A DNA stretch of 64,000 bases from Candidatus Saccharimonadota bacterium (GTDB lineage Bacteria > Patescibacteriota > Saccharimonadia > Saccharimonadales > Saccharimonadaceae): NCBI GenBank assembly GCA_017405265.1, contig JAFRAS010000008.1:1-64000 (forward strand). Direction: 5' to 3'. Positions within the stretch are counted from its first letter, which is position 1; the number at the start of each line of letters is the position of its first letter. Both the position numbers and the translations under genes were made by a program. This document shows, in pieces, positions 52,918 to 64,000 of the stretch. The notes below the pieces were generated by a model. That model ran no database searches, was not told where the DNA came from, and saw only the letters and a program-made list of their open reading frames with translations.

Positions 52918-53897
52918 CCGCGCGGAGGTTCGCCGTCGGGGGCGGAGAGAAGTTTTTTGGACTTTATTTCGTAGCGGAGACCGGAGACAGGGGAGACGTA
53001 GTAATCTTCGTTTAGGAGATTCACAAACATGGAGAGATCTTTGTCGTCCATGATGATGATGGCGCCGTCGTCGTCAGTCATGAGCTCGACTTGGACTTCG
53101 TCGGCGTAAGAAACGAGCTGGTCGCCGGTCATGGAAGTTTCGAGGTCGATGCCTTGGACCTTTTTTAAGAGCGGTTTTTTCGATTGCAGGAGCGAGTTCA
53201 GAGTCAGACCTTCGGCGAAAGAGAGTTTGTATTTTTGTTCTATCTCTTTGGCTTTTTCGTCGGCTAGGACCTGGGACTTATAATCATACTCAAAGAGAGC
53301 TTCGAATTTGGTTTGGTTGAAGATGACGACAGTGCCGTCCACGATGACGACTTGGTTGTCTTCGGGCATTTTCAGGGCAAGTTCGGCGGCGAAAGGTTCG
53401 AAAGATTCGCCGTTTAATTCCCAAGAGGTGGCGCCTTTCAGCGCGGCGGAGGCGGAGAGGCCTTTGGCGACGTAGAAAGTTTTGGTGCCGTTACCACCGG
53501 GGTAGGTGAATTTCGCGATAATTCCCTTAATCTTTTTGAATTCGTAGGCGTCGTCGGAGAAATAATCGATGTCGGAATATTCGTGCTCGATCAAGTTGAG
53601 CAAAGTTTCGGCGCGGGCGACGTTTTTTAGGTCGGTTTTGTAAATTACTTTGTCTTCGCCGTCGGATTTTTCGTATTCGCGACATTCGAGGCCTTTGTCG
53701 GCTTCTTTGATGACGTAACTCACGGCCTCTTGCATAAACATAGCTTTCACGGAAGCGGTTAATTTGTCGGAATAGCGGACTTTGAAGGGGGTGTAGCTTT
53801 TCGTGAAGAGAAAAAGTTCGACACTGACGTTGTTTTTGATTTCGTCGACTTCGTTGGCCCAGAGAAAGACGTCGAAGGCGGATGGTTCTGATTCCAT
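52914..53897 (-). CDS. DUF4868-like protein (possible KwaB relative)
   Basis: 327 residues, no membrane segment. The middle and end resemble DUF4868: VVIFNQTKFEALFEYDYKSQVLADEKAKEI, then a helical segment, then DDKDLSMFVNLLNEDYYVSPVSGLRYEIKSKK. DUF4868 is the family of KwaB, the cytoplasmic partner of the Kiwa anti-phage system; the membrane partner KwaA is not adjacent. The match is from memory of family patterns, so it is tentative. TATAAT and AAGGAG lie upstream, between pcrA and ATG. Last gene of the metG-pcrA group. Confidence 0.5.
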   Translation of the reverse strand: MESEPSAFDVFLWANEVDEIKNNVSVELFLFTKSYTPFKVRYSDKLTASVKAMFMQEAVSYVIKEADKGLECREYEKSDGEDKVIYKTDLKNVARAETLLNLIEHEYSDIDYFSDDAYEFKKIKGIIAKFTYPGGNGTKTFYVAKGLSASAALKGATSWELNGESFEPFAAELALKMPEDNQVVIVDGTVVIFNQTKFEALFEYDYKSQVLADEKAKEIEQKYKLSFAEGLTLNSLLQSKKPLLKKVQGIDLETSMTGDQLVSYADEVQVELMTDDDGAIIIMDDKDLSMFVNLLNEDYYVSPVSGLRYEIKSKKLLSAPDGEPPRG

Positions 53898-53925
53898 GTT
53901 TACTCCTTTTTTTGATTATATCACA

Positions 53926-55899
53926 TCAAAAATCGTCGGGCGGAAATTCGTCAAAGGAATCGGGATATTCGGTGTCTGTGGCGTCGTCGTAAGAGTTGGA
54001 GCCGTAGGGGTTGTAGCCGATTTCTTTCAAAAAGCGGGAGGGCTCGGCGTAAGTGCGGCCGCCGAAGCGGAAGCGAGAGACGGCGTAGGTTAAGATGAGT
54101 TTTTCGCGAGCGCGGGTCATGCCGACGTAAGCTAAGCGTCGTTCTTCTTCGAGTTCGGCGGGGTCTTCGGCGGAGGACGGAAAAAGCCCTTCTTCGAGGC
54201 CGACGATGAAGACAACTGGGAATTCGAGGCCTTTAGCGGCGTGGAGGGTCATCAGAGTAACGGCGGAGTCGGCGGATTCGTCGGCGGAGGACATGAGGGC
54301 GGCGTCGGCCAAAAAGTCGTTCAAGGTTTCATAAGGTTCGGCGTTGCCGACGAGGACGCCGAGGTTTTCGATGCGAGCTTTGCCTTCGTCGCTACCGTCG
54401 TCGAGGAGGGTTTTAAAATCGAAAAATTCAATGGTGGAGCTGATGAGTTCGGCGGGTTTTTCGATCTCGGAGGCTCTCCTCAGGTATTTTTTTAGAGAAG
54501 CGAGGCCGGAGCGAGCCTTGGCGCTCAGGGCAAAGTCCAGAGCTTCGTCTTCGAGGTTGCCGCCGCTTTTTAAGTAGAGGAGGATTTTTTGGAGACTGAC
54601 TTCGCCGATGCCGTTTAAAATATTTTTGGTGACGCGCTCAAGAGACACGAGGTCGCGCCGATTTTCGACGAGGTGGAGGAGAGCTAAGACGTCTTTGACC
54701 TCTTTTCGGTCGTAGAAACGGACGCCGCCGACGATTTTATAGGGGATTTTGTTTGCGATAAAGGCTTTTTCAAATTCGTAGGACTGGGCGTTAGTGCGAT
54801 AAAGGACGGCAAAATCGGAAAAATCTCTCGGAGACTCGCGACGCGCTCCAATAGTTTTTAACAGAGAGATACGGCTGGCGACGTAGGACGCTTCGGCCTT
54901 TTCGTCGCGCAGAGATTCGACTTCGACTGGGTCGCCAGCGGGGGCGGAAGTGAAGAGAGTTTTTTCGCTTCTTTCCAAGTTGTTTTTAATGACTTTTTGG
55001 GAAGCGTCAAGGATGTTTTTAGTTGAGCGGTAGTTTTCTTCGAGCTTAATGACTTTCGCCTCGGGGAAGTCGCGGGTGAAATTCAAGATGTTATGGAAGT
55101 CGGCGCCACGCCAGGAATAAATCGATTGCCAGTCGTCGCCGACGACGCAGAGGTTGTGGTCGTCGTTTACCAGAGCTTTCACCAGGCGGTATTGGATTTG
55201 GTTGGTGTCTTGGTACTCGTCGATTAAGATATGCGAAAACTGGGCGCGCCACTTGTCGCGGGTGGGTTTATCGGCGCGCATGAGACGAAGAGTGGCGAGG
55301 AGCAAGTCGTCAAAATCAAGCGCAGACATCTCGCGTTTTTCGTTTTCGTAGGCTTCGTAGATTTTGGCGATTTTTTTCTGGTCGGGGTAGTAAATTTGGG
55401 CGGCGTATTCGGAGGGGTTGTAGCCGTCGTTTTTGGCGCGGCTGATGGCGTCTTTGACGTTTTTGGGTTTCAGAGTTTTAGTGTCGAAATTATAAGTTTT
55501 CATGAGGCGCTTAATCAAGGTGAGCTGGTCCTCGACGTCGTAAATGACGAAATCTCGCGGGAGTTTCAGGGCGGCGCCAGAAGTGCGGAGGATTTTTACG
55601 CAGATACCGTGGAAAGTGCCCATGAAAGGCATGAAAGAGTGGGGTGCGGCGGTGTTTTGGTCGAGCTCGGGGTGGAGGAGAAACCAGAGGCGAGAACGCA
55701 TTTCATTGGCGGCTTTATTGGTGAAAGTGACGGCTAAGATTTGTTCCGGGAGGACGCCGTGGTTCAAGAGATTCGCGATGCGGTGGGTCAGGGTTTTTGT
55801 TTTTCCGGAACCGGCGCCGGCTAAAATTAGGATGGGACCAGAAAGACATTCCACGGCAGATTTTTGGGCAGGATTTAGGCCTTTTAGAATATTGTCCAT
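53926..55899 (-). CDS. pcrA: UvrD/PcrA-type superfamily 1 DNA helicase
   Basis: 657 residues. Walker A LAGAGSGKTKTLT, motif II ILIDEYQDTN, motif III VGDDWQSIYSWRGAD, motif IV EENYRST, motif V VTLMTLHAAKGLEFP and motif VI VGMTRAREKLILTYA, all in order. 3'-5' helicase for repair and removal of replication blocks. The start at 55899 (MDNILKGLN) is 1 nt after the metG stop; in-frame codons further upstream belong to metG in another frame. Confidence 0.95.
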   Translation of the reverse strand: MDNILKGLNPAQKSAVECLSGPILILAGAGSGKTKTLTHRIANLLNHGVLPEQILAVTFTNKAANEMRSRLWFLLHPELDQNTAAPHSFMPFMGTFHGICVKILRTSGAALKLPRDFVIYDVEDQLTLIKRLMKTYNFDTKTLKPKNVKDAISRAKNDGYNPSEYAAQIYYPDQKKIAKIYEAYENEKREMSALDFDDLLLATLRLMRADKPTRDKWRAQFSHILIDEYQDTNQIQYRLVKALVNDDHNLCVVGDDWQSIYSWRGADFHNILNFTRDFPEAKVIKLEENYRSTKNILDASQKVIKNNLERSEKTLFTSAPAGDPVEVESLRDEKAEASYVASRISLLKTIGARRESPRDFSDFAVLYRTNAQSYEFEKAFIANKIPYKIVGGVRFYDRKEVKDVLALLHLVENRRDLVSLERVTKNILNGIGEVSLQKILLYLKSGGNLEDEALDFALSAKARSGLASLKKYLRRASEIEKPAELISSTIEFFDFKTLLDDGSDEGKARIENLGVLVGNAEPYETLNDFLADAALMSSADESADSAVTLMTLHAAKGLEFPVVFIVGLEEGLFPSSAEDPAELEEERRLAYVGMTRAREKLILTYAVSRFRFGGRTYAEPSRFLKEIGYNPYGSNSYDDATDTEYPDSFDEFPPDDF

Positions 55900-55900
55900 T

Positions 55901-57313
55901 TTAGTTTTTCGGGAAGAGCGGAGAATCCGGAGCTTTAATTGGAGTGTTTGTAAAGATTTTCGTGATTTTTTCAGAAGTGTCGGGGAGGAAGGGAGAGAGC
56001 AAGATATTCGTGGCCAAGAGTTCTTTAGCAAGAGAGGACAAGATGTCGGATTGTTTTTCGGGATCATCTTTCAAAGCCCAGGGCTTTTCGGAGTCGATGC
56101 GTTTGTTGAGGTTTTGGACCTTTTCCCAGGCAAAATCGAAGGCTTTTTTGTATTCAAAATTGTCCATGAGAGAGGAATAATCAGCGGGAAGTTCGGTTCG
56201 GGGTTCGTAGATTAATTCGAGATTATTTTTATTACAGAGAGTGGCGAGGCGCTGGACGAGGTTGCCGAGGTCGTTCGCAAGCTCGGAAGAGTAGGCGGTT
56301 TCGAATTGCTCAAGGGAGAAATCGGAGTCCAAAAAAGTGTCGATGTGGCGCAGGAAGAAGTAGCGGAAGGCTTCGGGGCCGTGGAGGTTCAGAATTTCGA
56401 CGGGGTCAATGACGTTGCCGAGAGATTTGGACATTTTTTCGGAGTTTACGAGGATGTAGCCGTGAGAGAGGAGGACTTTCGGGAGCTCGAGGTTCAATCC
56501 CAAGAGCATCGCGGGCCAGATAATGGCGTGGAAGCGCAAAATGTCCTTGCCGACGATTTGGAGGGCGGGCGGCCAATAATCGGAGATGTCGGCGTCGGGG
56601 TAGCCCAGGACGGTTAAGTAATTCGAAAGGGCGTCGAGCCAGACGTACATGACCTGAGAGTCGTCACCGGGGACGGGGATGCCCCAGGTGAGAGATTTTT
56701 TGGGGCGAGAAATGGAGACGTCGGGGGCGTTGTCGAGGAGGTTTAAGACTTCTTTTTTGCGAAATTCGGGGAGAATTTTCATCTCGTCCGACTCGATTTT
56801 TGCTCTAATTTCGGATTTGAAGTCGGAGAGGCGGAAATAATAATTTTCTTCGGAGATTTTTTGATAGGGTTTTCCGTGGTCGGGGCAGACGCCGCGGTTG
56901 TCGTCGAATTCTTTTTTGGTCACGAAAGCTTCGCAACCTTCGCAATAAAAGCCGTCATAAGTTGCGGAATAGATGTGTGGAGAAAGTTTTTGCCAGATTT
57001 TTTGACAAAGTTCGATGTGTTTTTTGTCGGTGGTGCGAATGAAATCGGTCGGATGGACATTCAGGGCTTCAATAAAATCGCGAAAAGCAGCGGAATTTTC
57101 GTCGGCGTATTCTTTCGGAGTTTTGCCGGCTTCGGCGGCTTTTTTGGCGACTTTGTTGCCGTGCTCGTCGGTGCCGGATTGGAAACGGACTACGTTGCCC
57201 TGTTGATTTTTGTAGCGAGAAAATACGTCGGCGAGGAGATAGTCGAGGGCGTGGCCAATGTGGGGCTTTCCATTGACATAAGGGATGGCGGTAGTGACGT
57301 ATAATTGTTTCAT
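55901..57313 (-). CDS. metG: Methionyl-tRNA synthetase
   Basis: 470 residues. The signature AIPYVNGKPHIGHAL (HIGH), FQSGTDEHGNKV, zinc knuckle CEGCEAFVTKKEF ... CPDH, and KMSKSLGNV (KMSKS) are intact. No C-terminal EMAP-like dimer domain. TAAAAT (57320-57325) ends 6 nt before ATG: leaderless, with its own promoter after rsmA. Confidence 0.97.
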   Translation of the reverse strand: MKQLYVTTAIPYVNGKPHIGHALDYLLADVFSRYKNQQGNVVRFQSGTDEHGNKVAKKAAEAGKTPKEYADENSAAFRDFIEALNVHPTDFIRTTDKKHIELCQKIWQKLSPHIYSATYDGFYCEGCEAFVTKKEFDDNRGVCPDHGKPYQKISEENYYFRLSDFKSEIRAKIESDEMKILPEFRKKEVLNLLDNAPDVSISRPKKSLTWGIPVPGDDSQVMYVWLDALSNYLTVLGYPDADISDYWPPALQIVGKDILRFHAIIWPAMLLGLNLELPKVLLSHGYILVNSEKMSKSLGNVIDPVEILNLHGPEAFRYFFLRHIDTFLDSDFSLEQFETAYSSELANDLGNLVQRLATLCNKNNLELIYEPRTELPADYSSLMDNFEYKKAFDFAWEKVQNLNKRIDSEKPWALKDDPEKQSDILSSLAKELLATNILLSPFLPDTSEKITKIFTNTPIKAPDSPLFPKN

Positions 57314-57317
57314 GGAG

Positions 57318-58058
57318 TTATTTTAGCAGATTTTGGAGATTTTGCCAATCTGTTAGGTCGAGTTCGCTGGGGCGGGCAGTAGGAGGGAGATTGAGCTTTT
57401 CGAGCAGTTTGGAGATGTCGCCGTGGGATTTTAAGTTATTGGTGAGTTTTTTGCGCGGGTTTTTCATTCCCTCTTTTATAAGGACAAAAGTTTCGAGGGG
57501 GATTTGGGGCTTTTCTCGCGGAGCTAAAATGACGACGGCGGAGTCCACTTTCGGGACGGGGTCGAAAAATTCGGCGGGAACGGTGATGTCTCTGACGATT
57601 TCGGCACGATTTTGGGCGGACAAAGAGAGGAGAGTATGCTTCCCTTTTTCGGCGACGAGACGATCGGCGACTTCTTTTTGGATTAGGAGGACGATTTTTT
57701 CGGGATGGGGGTTCAAAGACAGGAGTTTTTCGATAATAGGAGAGGTGATGTAATAAGGAATGTTCCCGGCGACGACAAAGGGAGAGGGGACGGTTTTAAA
57801 ATCGAAAGATAGAATGTCTTCGTTTTTTACGATGAGATTTTTTCCGGGGAAGGATTTCGGGAGATTTTCGGCAAGTTTCTGGTCAAATTCGACGGCGATG
57901 ACTTGATCAAAGTTTTTCAGGAGTGAGGAGGTGAGGTGGCCGAGCCCGGGACCGATTTCGAGACAGGTTTCGACGCCGTCGGCGTGAGCGAGGCTCGCGA
58001 GATGATCCAAGACTTCGCGATTTTTTAGCCAGTGTTGACCGAGAGATTTATTGGCCAT
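57318..58058 (-). CDS. rsmA: 16S rRNA dimethyladenosine transferase (KsgA/RsmA)
   Basis: 246 residues. SLGQHWLKNREVLDHLA, SAM motif LEIGPGLGHLTSSLL, catalytic NIPYYITSPIIEKLL and FDPVPKVDSAVV. Methylates two adenines near the 3' end of 16S rRNA. The ATG overlaps the end of the Rpf/YabE-like gene by 11 nt. The same gene pair occurs in Actinobacteria and Firmicutes. Confidence 0.95.
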   Translation of the reverse strand: MANKSLGQHWLKNREVLDHLASLAHADGVETCLEIGPGLGHLTSSLLKNFDQVIAVEFDQKLAENLPKSFPGKNLIVKNEDILSFDFKTVPSPFVVAGNIPYYITSPIIEKLLSLNPHPEKIVLLIQKEVADRLVAEKGKHTLLSLSAQNRAEIVRDITVPAEFFDPVPKVDSAVVILAPREKPQIPLETFVLIKEGMKNPRKKLTNNLKSHGDISKLLEKLNLPPTARPSELDLTDWQNLQNLLK

Positions 58059-59121
58059 TGTGGTTCGTCCAATCTGTTGCGATGTCGAATTGTTCGGGGT
58101 TGGTGCGGGCGAAACCGCCGGTGTCGTAAACTTTGCCGAGGCCGAGAGAGGTTTCGACGACAGAGCAGCGTGGGTAGCGGTCGAGGTTAGCGGCGACTAA
58201 GATATAGCCGTCTTGGTCCACTTTCACGCCGTCGCTGCGGACGGAATAAGAAGTGGCGCCGCAGAAGCGGAGAGTGCCGGACATATTGAGGTCGTAGTAA
58301 GTTTCTTGGCGCTCGACGATGGTGCCGTCGGATTTTTGGTAACTATAGCGGTTGCGGCCCATGGCGGCGGTCAAGGGCTTTACGTTCAAAGAAACACCGA
58401 CGGTGACGACGCGGTTTTTGGGGGCTTTAGTGATTTCCTCTTTGACGAGGGTGCGGGAGGCTTCGACGCCGTCAACATAAAGTACTTCGTAGGTCAGAGT
58501 TTTTTCGCCCATGACGCCGAGTTCGGTGACTTCGGAGGAGCCGGAGGGGAGGCTGGCGCTTCTTATCGTTTCGGTTTCGAAGGGGATTTCTTCGGTAACA
58601 GTGATGAGGCGACCGCCGTTGCGTTTTAGTTCGTAAGCATAAGAAATGCCAGATTCGAGAGCGAGGGAGTTTTTCGCCTCGGAGATTTCGTCGCCGTCAT
58701 AAACGGTGATACCGGCGGAAGTGAAGATATATTTGGGGTCGAAAGAGGCGGTTTCGAAGTATTTAGTTTCGTCGCCAACGATAAGGAGGGCGGGGTGGGC
58801 GCGATAGATATTAATATAGAAGTGGTCGGCGTCGATCTTAGTGTCGAGAGACGGCTCGATGAGGTCGGAAGGACCGCGGACGATGTCGAGGCGGTCCAAG
58901 ACTTCTTCAACGGTTTCGGCGGTAGTGCGAATAATGAGGCGCTCGCCGTCGGCAAAGACGGTGACGAAGTGGGATTCGCCAATCACGGCGGAGTTCTTAG
59001 CTTCGCTGTCTTCGGCAGAGGCGACAGGAATAAGTCGGAAAAACCACGAAAAAACCAGACCAAACAAAAGAATGGCAAGCGGAAGGAGAGGCGATAGATA
59101 TTTTCTTTTAGGAAGCCTCAT
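58048..59121 (-). CDS. YabE/RpfB-like exported wall protein (DUF348-G5-3D)
   Basis: 357 residues. An N-terminal membrane anchor (about 10-32), DUF348-like repeats (HFVTVFADGERLIIRTTAETVEEVLDRLDI; another around TSAGITVYDG), a G5 domain (EEIPFETETIRSASLPSG ... VKEEITKAPKNRVVTVG) and a C-terminal 3D domain ending KVYDTGGFA ... FDIATDW. In relatives the catalytic part resembles lytic transglycosylases or stationary-phase wall hydrolases. Such an enzyme could remodel its own wall or that of a host; this is inference. TATAAT (59128-59133) ends 6 nt before ATG (leaderless). Upstream of rsmA, a conserved arrangement. Confidence 0.85.
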   Translation of the reverse strand: MRLPKRKYLSPLLPLAILLFGLVFSWFFRLIPVASAEDSEAKNSAVIGESHFVTVFADGERLIIRTTAETVEEVLDRLDIVRGPSDLIEPSLDTKIDADHFYINIYRAHPALLIVGDETKYFETASFDPKYIFTSAGITVYDGDEISEAKNSLALESGISYAYELKRNGGRLITVTEEIPFETETIRSASLPSGSSEVTELGVMGEKTLTYEVLYVDGVEASRTLVKEEITKAPKNRVVTVGVSLNVKPLTAAMGRNRYSYQKSDGTIVERQETYYDLNMSGTLRFCGATSYSVRSDGVKVDQDGYILVAANLDRYPRCSVVETSLGLGKVYDTGGFARTNPEQFDIATDWTNHNGQ

Positions 59122-59128
59122 GTATATA

Positions 59129-59407
59129 TTATAACACAGAAGCGGGAGTTGGGGTAGTCATCTGGGGGAGGGGAGGGGAGGAAGAGAAGACAATAGCGAT
59201 GATAGCGGCGGCGGCGAGAAGAAGGAGCAAAAGCCAGAGCCAGGCAAAGTGATGGGTCTTTTCGGTGGTCATTTTTAGCTCTTCTTTGTCGGTAAAATCG
59301 ATTTCGGCCTCGCGCTTCCCGGCTTCTTCCATTTTTTCGCGCAGGTCGGCGGCGATACGGCGGTCAAGCTCGGAGTTTTGATCGGTTTTATTGACGATGA
59401 CGCCCAT
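59129..59407 (-). CDS. Small tail-anchored-like membrane protein, unknown function
   Basis: 92 residues. A charged helix (DRRIAADLREKMEEAGKREAEID) is followed by one membrane segment (FAWLWLLLLLLAAAAIIAIVF) and a short Pro/Thr-rich tail. AAGGAA 5 nt before ATG. A TAAAAT box (59442-59447) lies upstream. No family recognised. Confidence 0.6.
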   Translation of the reverse strand: MGVIVNKTDQNSELDRRIAADLREKMEEAGKREAEIDFTDKEELKMTTEKTHHFAWLWLLLLLLAAAAIIAIVFSSSPPLPQMTTPTPASVL

Positions 59408-59490
59408 AATTTTCCTTTTTTAAGATAATTTATTCTTCCATTTTAGCATAGATGTGCTACAATGAAAACATATCAGTTTAAGGAGGCTTT

Positions 59491-60711
59491 ATGGCTAAAT
59501 CCAAGAAGAGGAACCGCAATTCCTCGCGAACGGCAGAGCAGTCTAGAGAGACAGCCCGCAAAAATAAAGTGGTGGAAGAAGAAAAAGAAATCGAAGAGGC
59601 GGAGGTTGTGGCCGAAGACGATGAGGCGACCGAGACGGAAGAAGTCGAGGAGACTGAGGAAGTTGAGGCGACGGAAGAAGCCGACAATGAGACCGAAGAA
59701 GATTCTGAAGATACCGAAGAATCTGACGACTCCGAAGATTCTGAGGACTCTGAAGAAGAAGTTGAGGACTCTGATAATGATTCCGAGGAAGATGATGATG
59801 AAGATTATGACGAGGACGACGAGGATGAAGACGATGAAGATGACGAGGACGATGAGTCGGAGAAAAAAGCCTACGAAAAAGAGTTGAAAAAAGCCGAAAA
59901 GCGCAAAGCGAGAGCTGAAAGAGCTGAGAAAATTAGTGCGAATAGCATCTTTGCACGAAAATATGACGCAAATGAGAATATTTTGACTATTTTCAAAGAT
60001 AAGAAAGTTTACGCTGCGCTGATTGGCGAATTTATCGGCACCTTGATGATTACGATTCTTATGATGACTTTCGGTGCGAATTATATTCTCTATATCATGC
60101 TTGCGATGATTGCGATTTATATGGCAATTTACACGCTTTCGGGCGCGCATCTTAACCCGATTGTGACGGCCGGGATGATGGCGACGCGGCGTATTTCGGC
60201 GATTCGTGGCGTTTTGTATATCTTGGCGCAGGTGCTTGGTGCGGGGGCGGCCTTTGGAATCCTTTCGGCTTTCAGAGTTGCAGGAAACGAAATTGGCACC
60301 TTGCCGACGATGGCGGCGACTACGGATGCGACGTATTGGATTACGACTTTGGTTGAAATCTGCGGCGCTTTGATTATCGGTTTTGCTTTTGCGCGCGCTT
60401 TGCAATATCGTCGCTCGGTGTTGACCTTTGCGATTGTGGTGGCTGGCGGCGTCGTGACGGCGTTGGTGCTCGGCCTCTTCATTTCGGGCAACTTCCTCGG
60501 TCTTTCCAACAACTACATCATGAACCCGGCGGTAGCTTTGATGTATCAAATCTTCCCGTCTGAGGGCGATAATGTGGGGCAGATTTTGGCCGGAATTGGC
60601 AAAGCACTCGTGACCTACGCAGTATTCCCGATGATTGGCGGAATTATCGGCTTCTATCTTTCGGACTTCGCTTCAAAACTCAAGGGTGAGAAGCTCGTGA
60701 CGGAAGAATAA
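59491..60711 (+). CDS. MIP/aquaporin-family channel with long acidic N-terminal tail
   Basis: 406 residues. Residues about 29-125 are nearly all Glu and Asp with Ser and Thr. A basic linker (EKRKARAERAEK) leads into a six-helix MIP domain from about 175. The two pore motifs are NPI (222-224, GAHLNPIVTAG) and NPA (345-347, NNYIMNPAVALMYQ), so one NPA is altered. Water or glycerol transport is expected. The tail is not known in standard aquaporins. AAGGAGG before ATG. The codons of the tail vary (GAA, GAG, GAT, GAC), so it is not a simple DNA repeat. Confidence 0.9.
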   Translation: MAKSKKRNRNSSRTAEQSRETARKNKVVEEEKEIEEAEVVAEDDEATETEEVEETEEVEATEEADNETEEDSEDTEESDDSEDSEDSEEEVEDSDNDSEEDDDEDYDEDDEDEDDEDDEDDESEKKAYEKELKKAEKRKARAERAEKISANSIFARKYDANENILTIFKDKKVYAALIGEFIGTLMITILMMTFGANYILYIMLAMIAIYMAIYTLSGAHLNPIVTAGMMATRRISAIRGVLYILAQVLGAGAAFGILSAFRVAGNEIGTLPTMAATTDATYWITTLVEICGALIIGFAFARALQYRRSVLTFAIVVAGGVVTALVLGLFISGNFLGLSNNYIMNPAVALMYQIFPSEGDNVGQILAGIGKALVTYAVFPMIGGIIGFYLSDFASKLKGEKLVTEE

Positions 60712-61325
60712 TGAGGGGCGCCAAAAAAGTTATCTTTAATCTCCTCGCGATTTTCTTAATCGCGGGGGGATTGGCGTTTTTGGCGGTTTTTCGTTATTAT
60801 TGTCACAACGGGGCGGACACGATTAGGATAATTGCCGAGAATCCGAGGGGTTTCTTAGGTCTTTTTGCGTTATTCTCGTTTTTTGTGATGTTTTTTTATG
60901 GGGTGACGCGGAGGTTGTTTATTGGAGCGGGGGCGCTTTCGGTGATTTTGTTGTGGTTTACACAAATTCATGTAGATAAGATGCTGGCGGGGGCGGGAGC
61001 TTTGAAACTTTCCGATTTTGCGGATTTTAATAATATTATAAATATTGTGCGGGGCGGAGGAGTGGTGGAGCTCGTGTGGATTCTCGCGGTCGTTGTGATT
61101 GTATTTGGGATTTTTTGGTCGCTCGATCGGGCAGGAGGGGAGAGGTGGCGGATTAGTGGAGAGACGAGCGCGGTGGAGATTATTATTGACGGAAAAGCGC
61201 GGCCAGGAAAGTTTCGCCAATGGTTGCGCAGAAGAGCGATTTCGCAGAGATTGACACTGATGATTTTGTCGGGCGGCGGAGCGGTGCTATTTTTACTCTA
61301 TTTTAAAGATTTTCTGGGATTTTTG

Positions 61326-61331
<6 letters not shown>
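60711..61331 (+). CDS. Multi-pass membrane protein, unknown function
   Basis: 206 residues, about five membrane segments, with a soluble stretch around RWRISGETSAVEIIIDGKARPGKF. The N-terminal membrane part (IRIIAENPRGFLGLFALFSFFVMFFYGVTRR) is vaguely like the membrane half of LtaS-type sulfatases, but no catalytic domain follows. The ATG overlaps the aquaporin stop (TAATG). Confidence 0.55.

Positions 61332-64000
<2,669 letters not shown>

Overview
The window looks like a chromosomal segment of a streamlined Patescibacteria/CPR bacterium, most likely a Candidatus Saccharibacteria (TM7) lineage. This is inference from several features: very short intergenic gaps, many 1-20 nt gene overlaps, shortened housekeeping proteins, an archaeal-like Trm11-type methylase, a secreted HNH nuclease, and an Rpf/YabE-like wall protein beside rsmA. 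TGA is used as a normal stop throughout (many ATGA start/stop overlaps), which argues against the CPR lineages that recode UGA.

Layout. 1-862 is the 5' part of a 23S rRNA gene (minus strand), with its own promoter at 1063-1090 and no 16S upstream. 1100-8585 holds an M1 aminopeptidase, a secreted HNH nuclease, an RlmN-like radical SAM protein, a more AT-rich island with an orphan MazF-like toxin, then ychF and an export protein. 8582-13256 (minus) is recombination, repair and cell-wall precursor genes: rnhB fused to YraN, rplS, ruvA, ruvC, radA, galU. 13323-20912 carries ppa, glyS, recO, a receiver and a degenerate histidine kinase, xseA/xseB, and a pseudokinase-aldolase fusion. 21105-28916 carries rpmA, trm11, rplY, uvrA and envelope proteins. 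28962-35169 is the pheST-FKBP-trxB-sbcB operon. 35186-44472 is largely proteostasis and envelope: clpP, clpC under CIRCE control, tuf, CAAX protease, rseP, htrA. 44579-48663 is rpmE-rpsB-tsf-frr facing prmC-prfA. 48683-52917 runs from a candidate structured RNA through tRNA-Val, lepB, dus, rnhA and CYTH to RSH. 52914-59407 (minus) has a DUF4868/KwaB-like protein, pcrA, metG, rsmA and the Rpf/YabE-like protein. 59491-64000 has an aquaporin with a long acidic tail, trmH, ligA and a partial membrane protein.

Expression logic. Fifteen genes, mostly first in their operon, have a TATAAT-like -10 box ending 6-7 nt before ATG, so their mRNAs should start at or within about one base of the start codon (leaderless). 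Downstream genes in the same operons use AGGAGG-type sites or ATGA overlaps. Leadered genes (ppa, rplS, tuf, the radical SAM gene) have ordinary promoters and ribosome sites.

Most unusual signals: the leaderless architecture; a perfect 7-3-7 palindrome (GTTGTAA-N3-TTACAAC) repeated three times inside xseA and prfA, always encoding VVKITT; a 168-bp near-perfect inverted repeat between rpmA and the aldolase gene; a possible structured RNA before tRNA-Val; an unlinked 23S gene; and housekeeping or signalling proteins that have lost key residues (LigA zinc cysteines, RlmN-like resolving cysteine, kinase histidine, PfkB catalytic motif). No CRISPR array, insertion sequence or prophage was seen. 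No gene-free stretch exceeds 300 bases.
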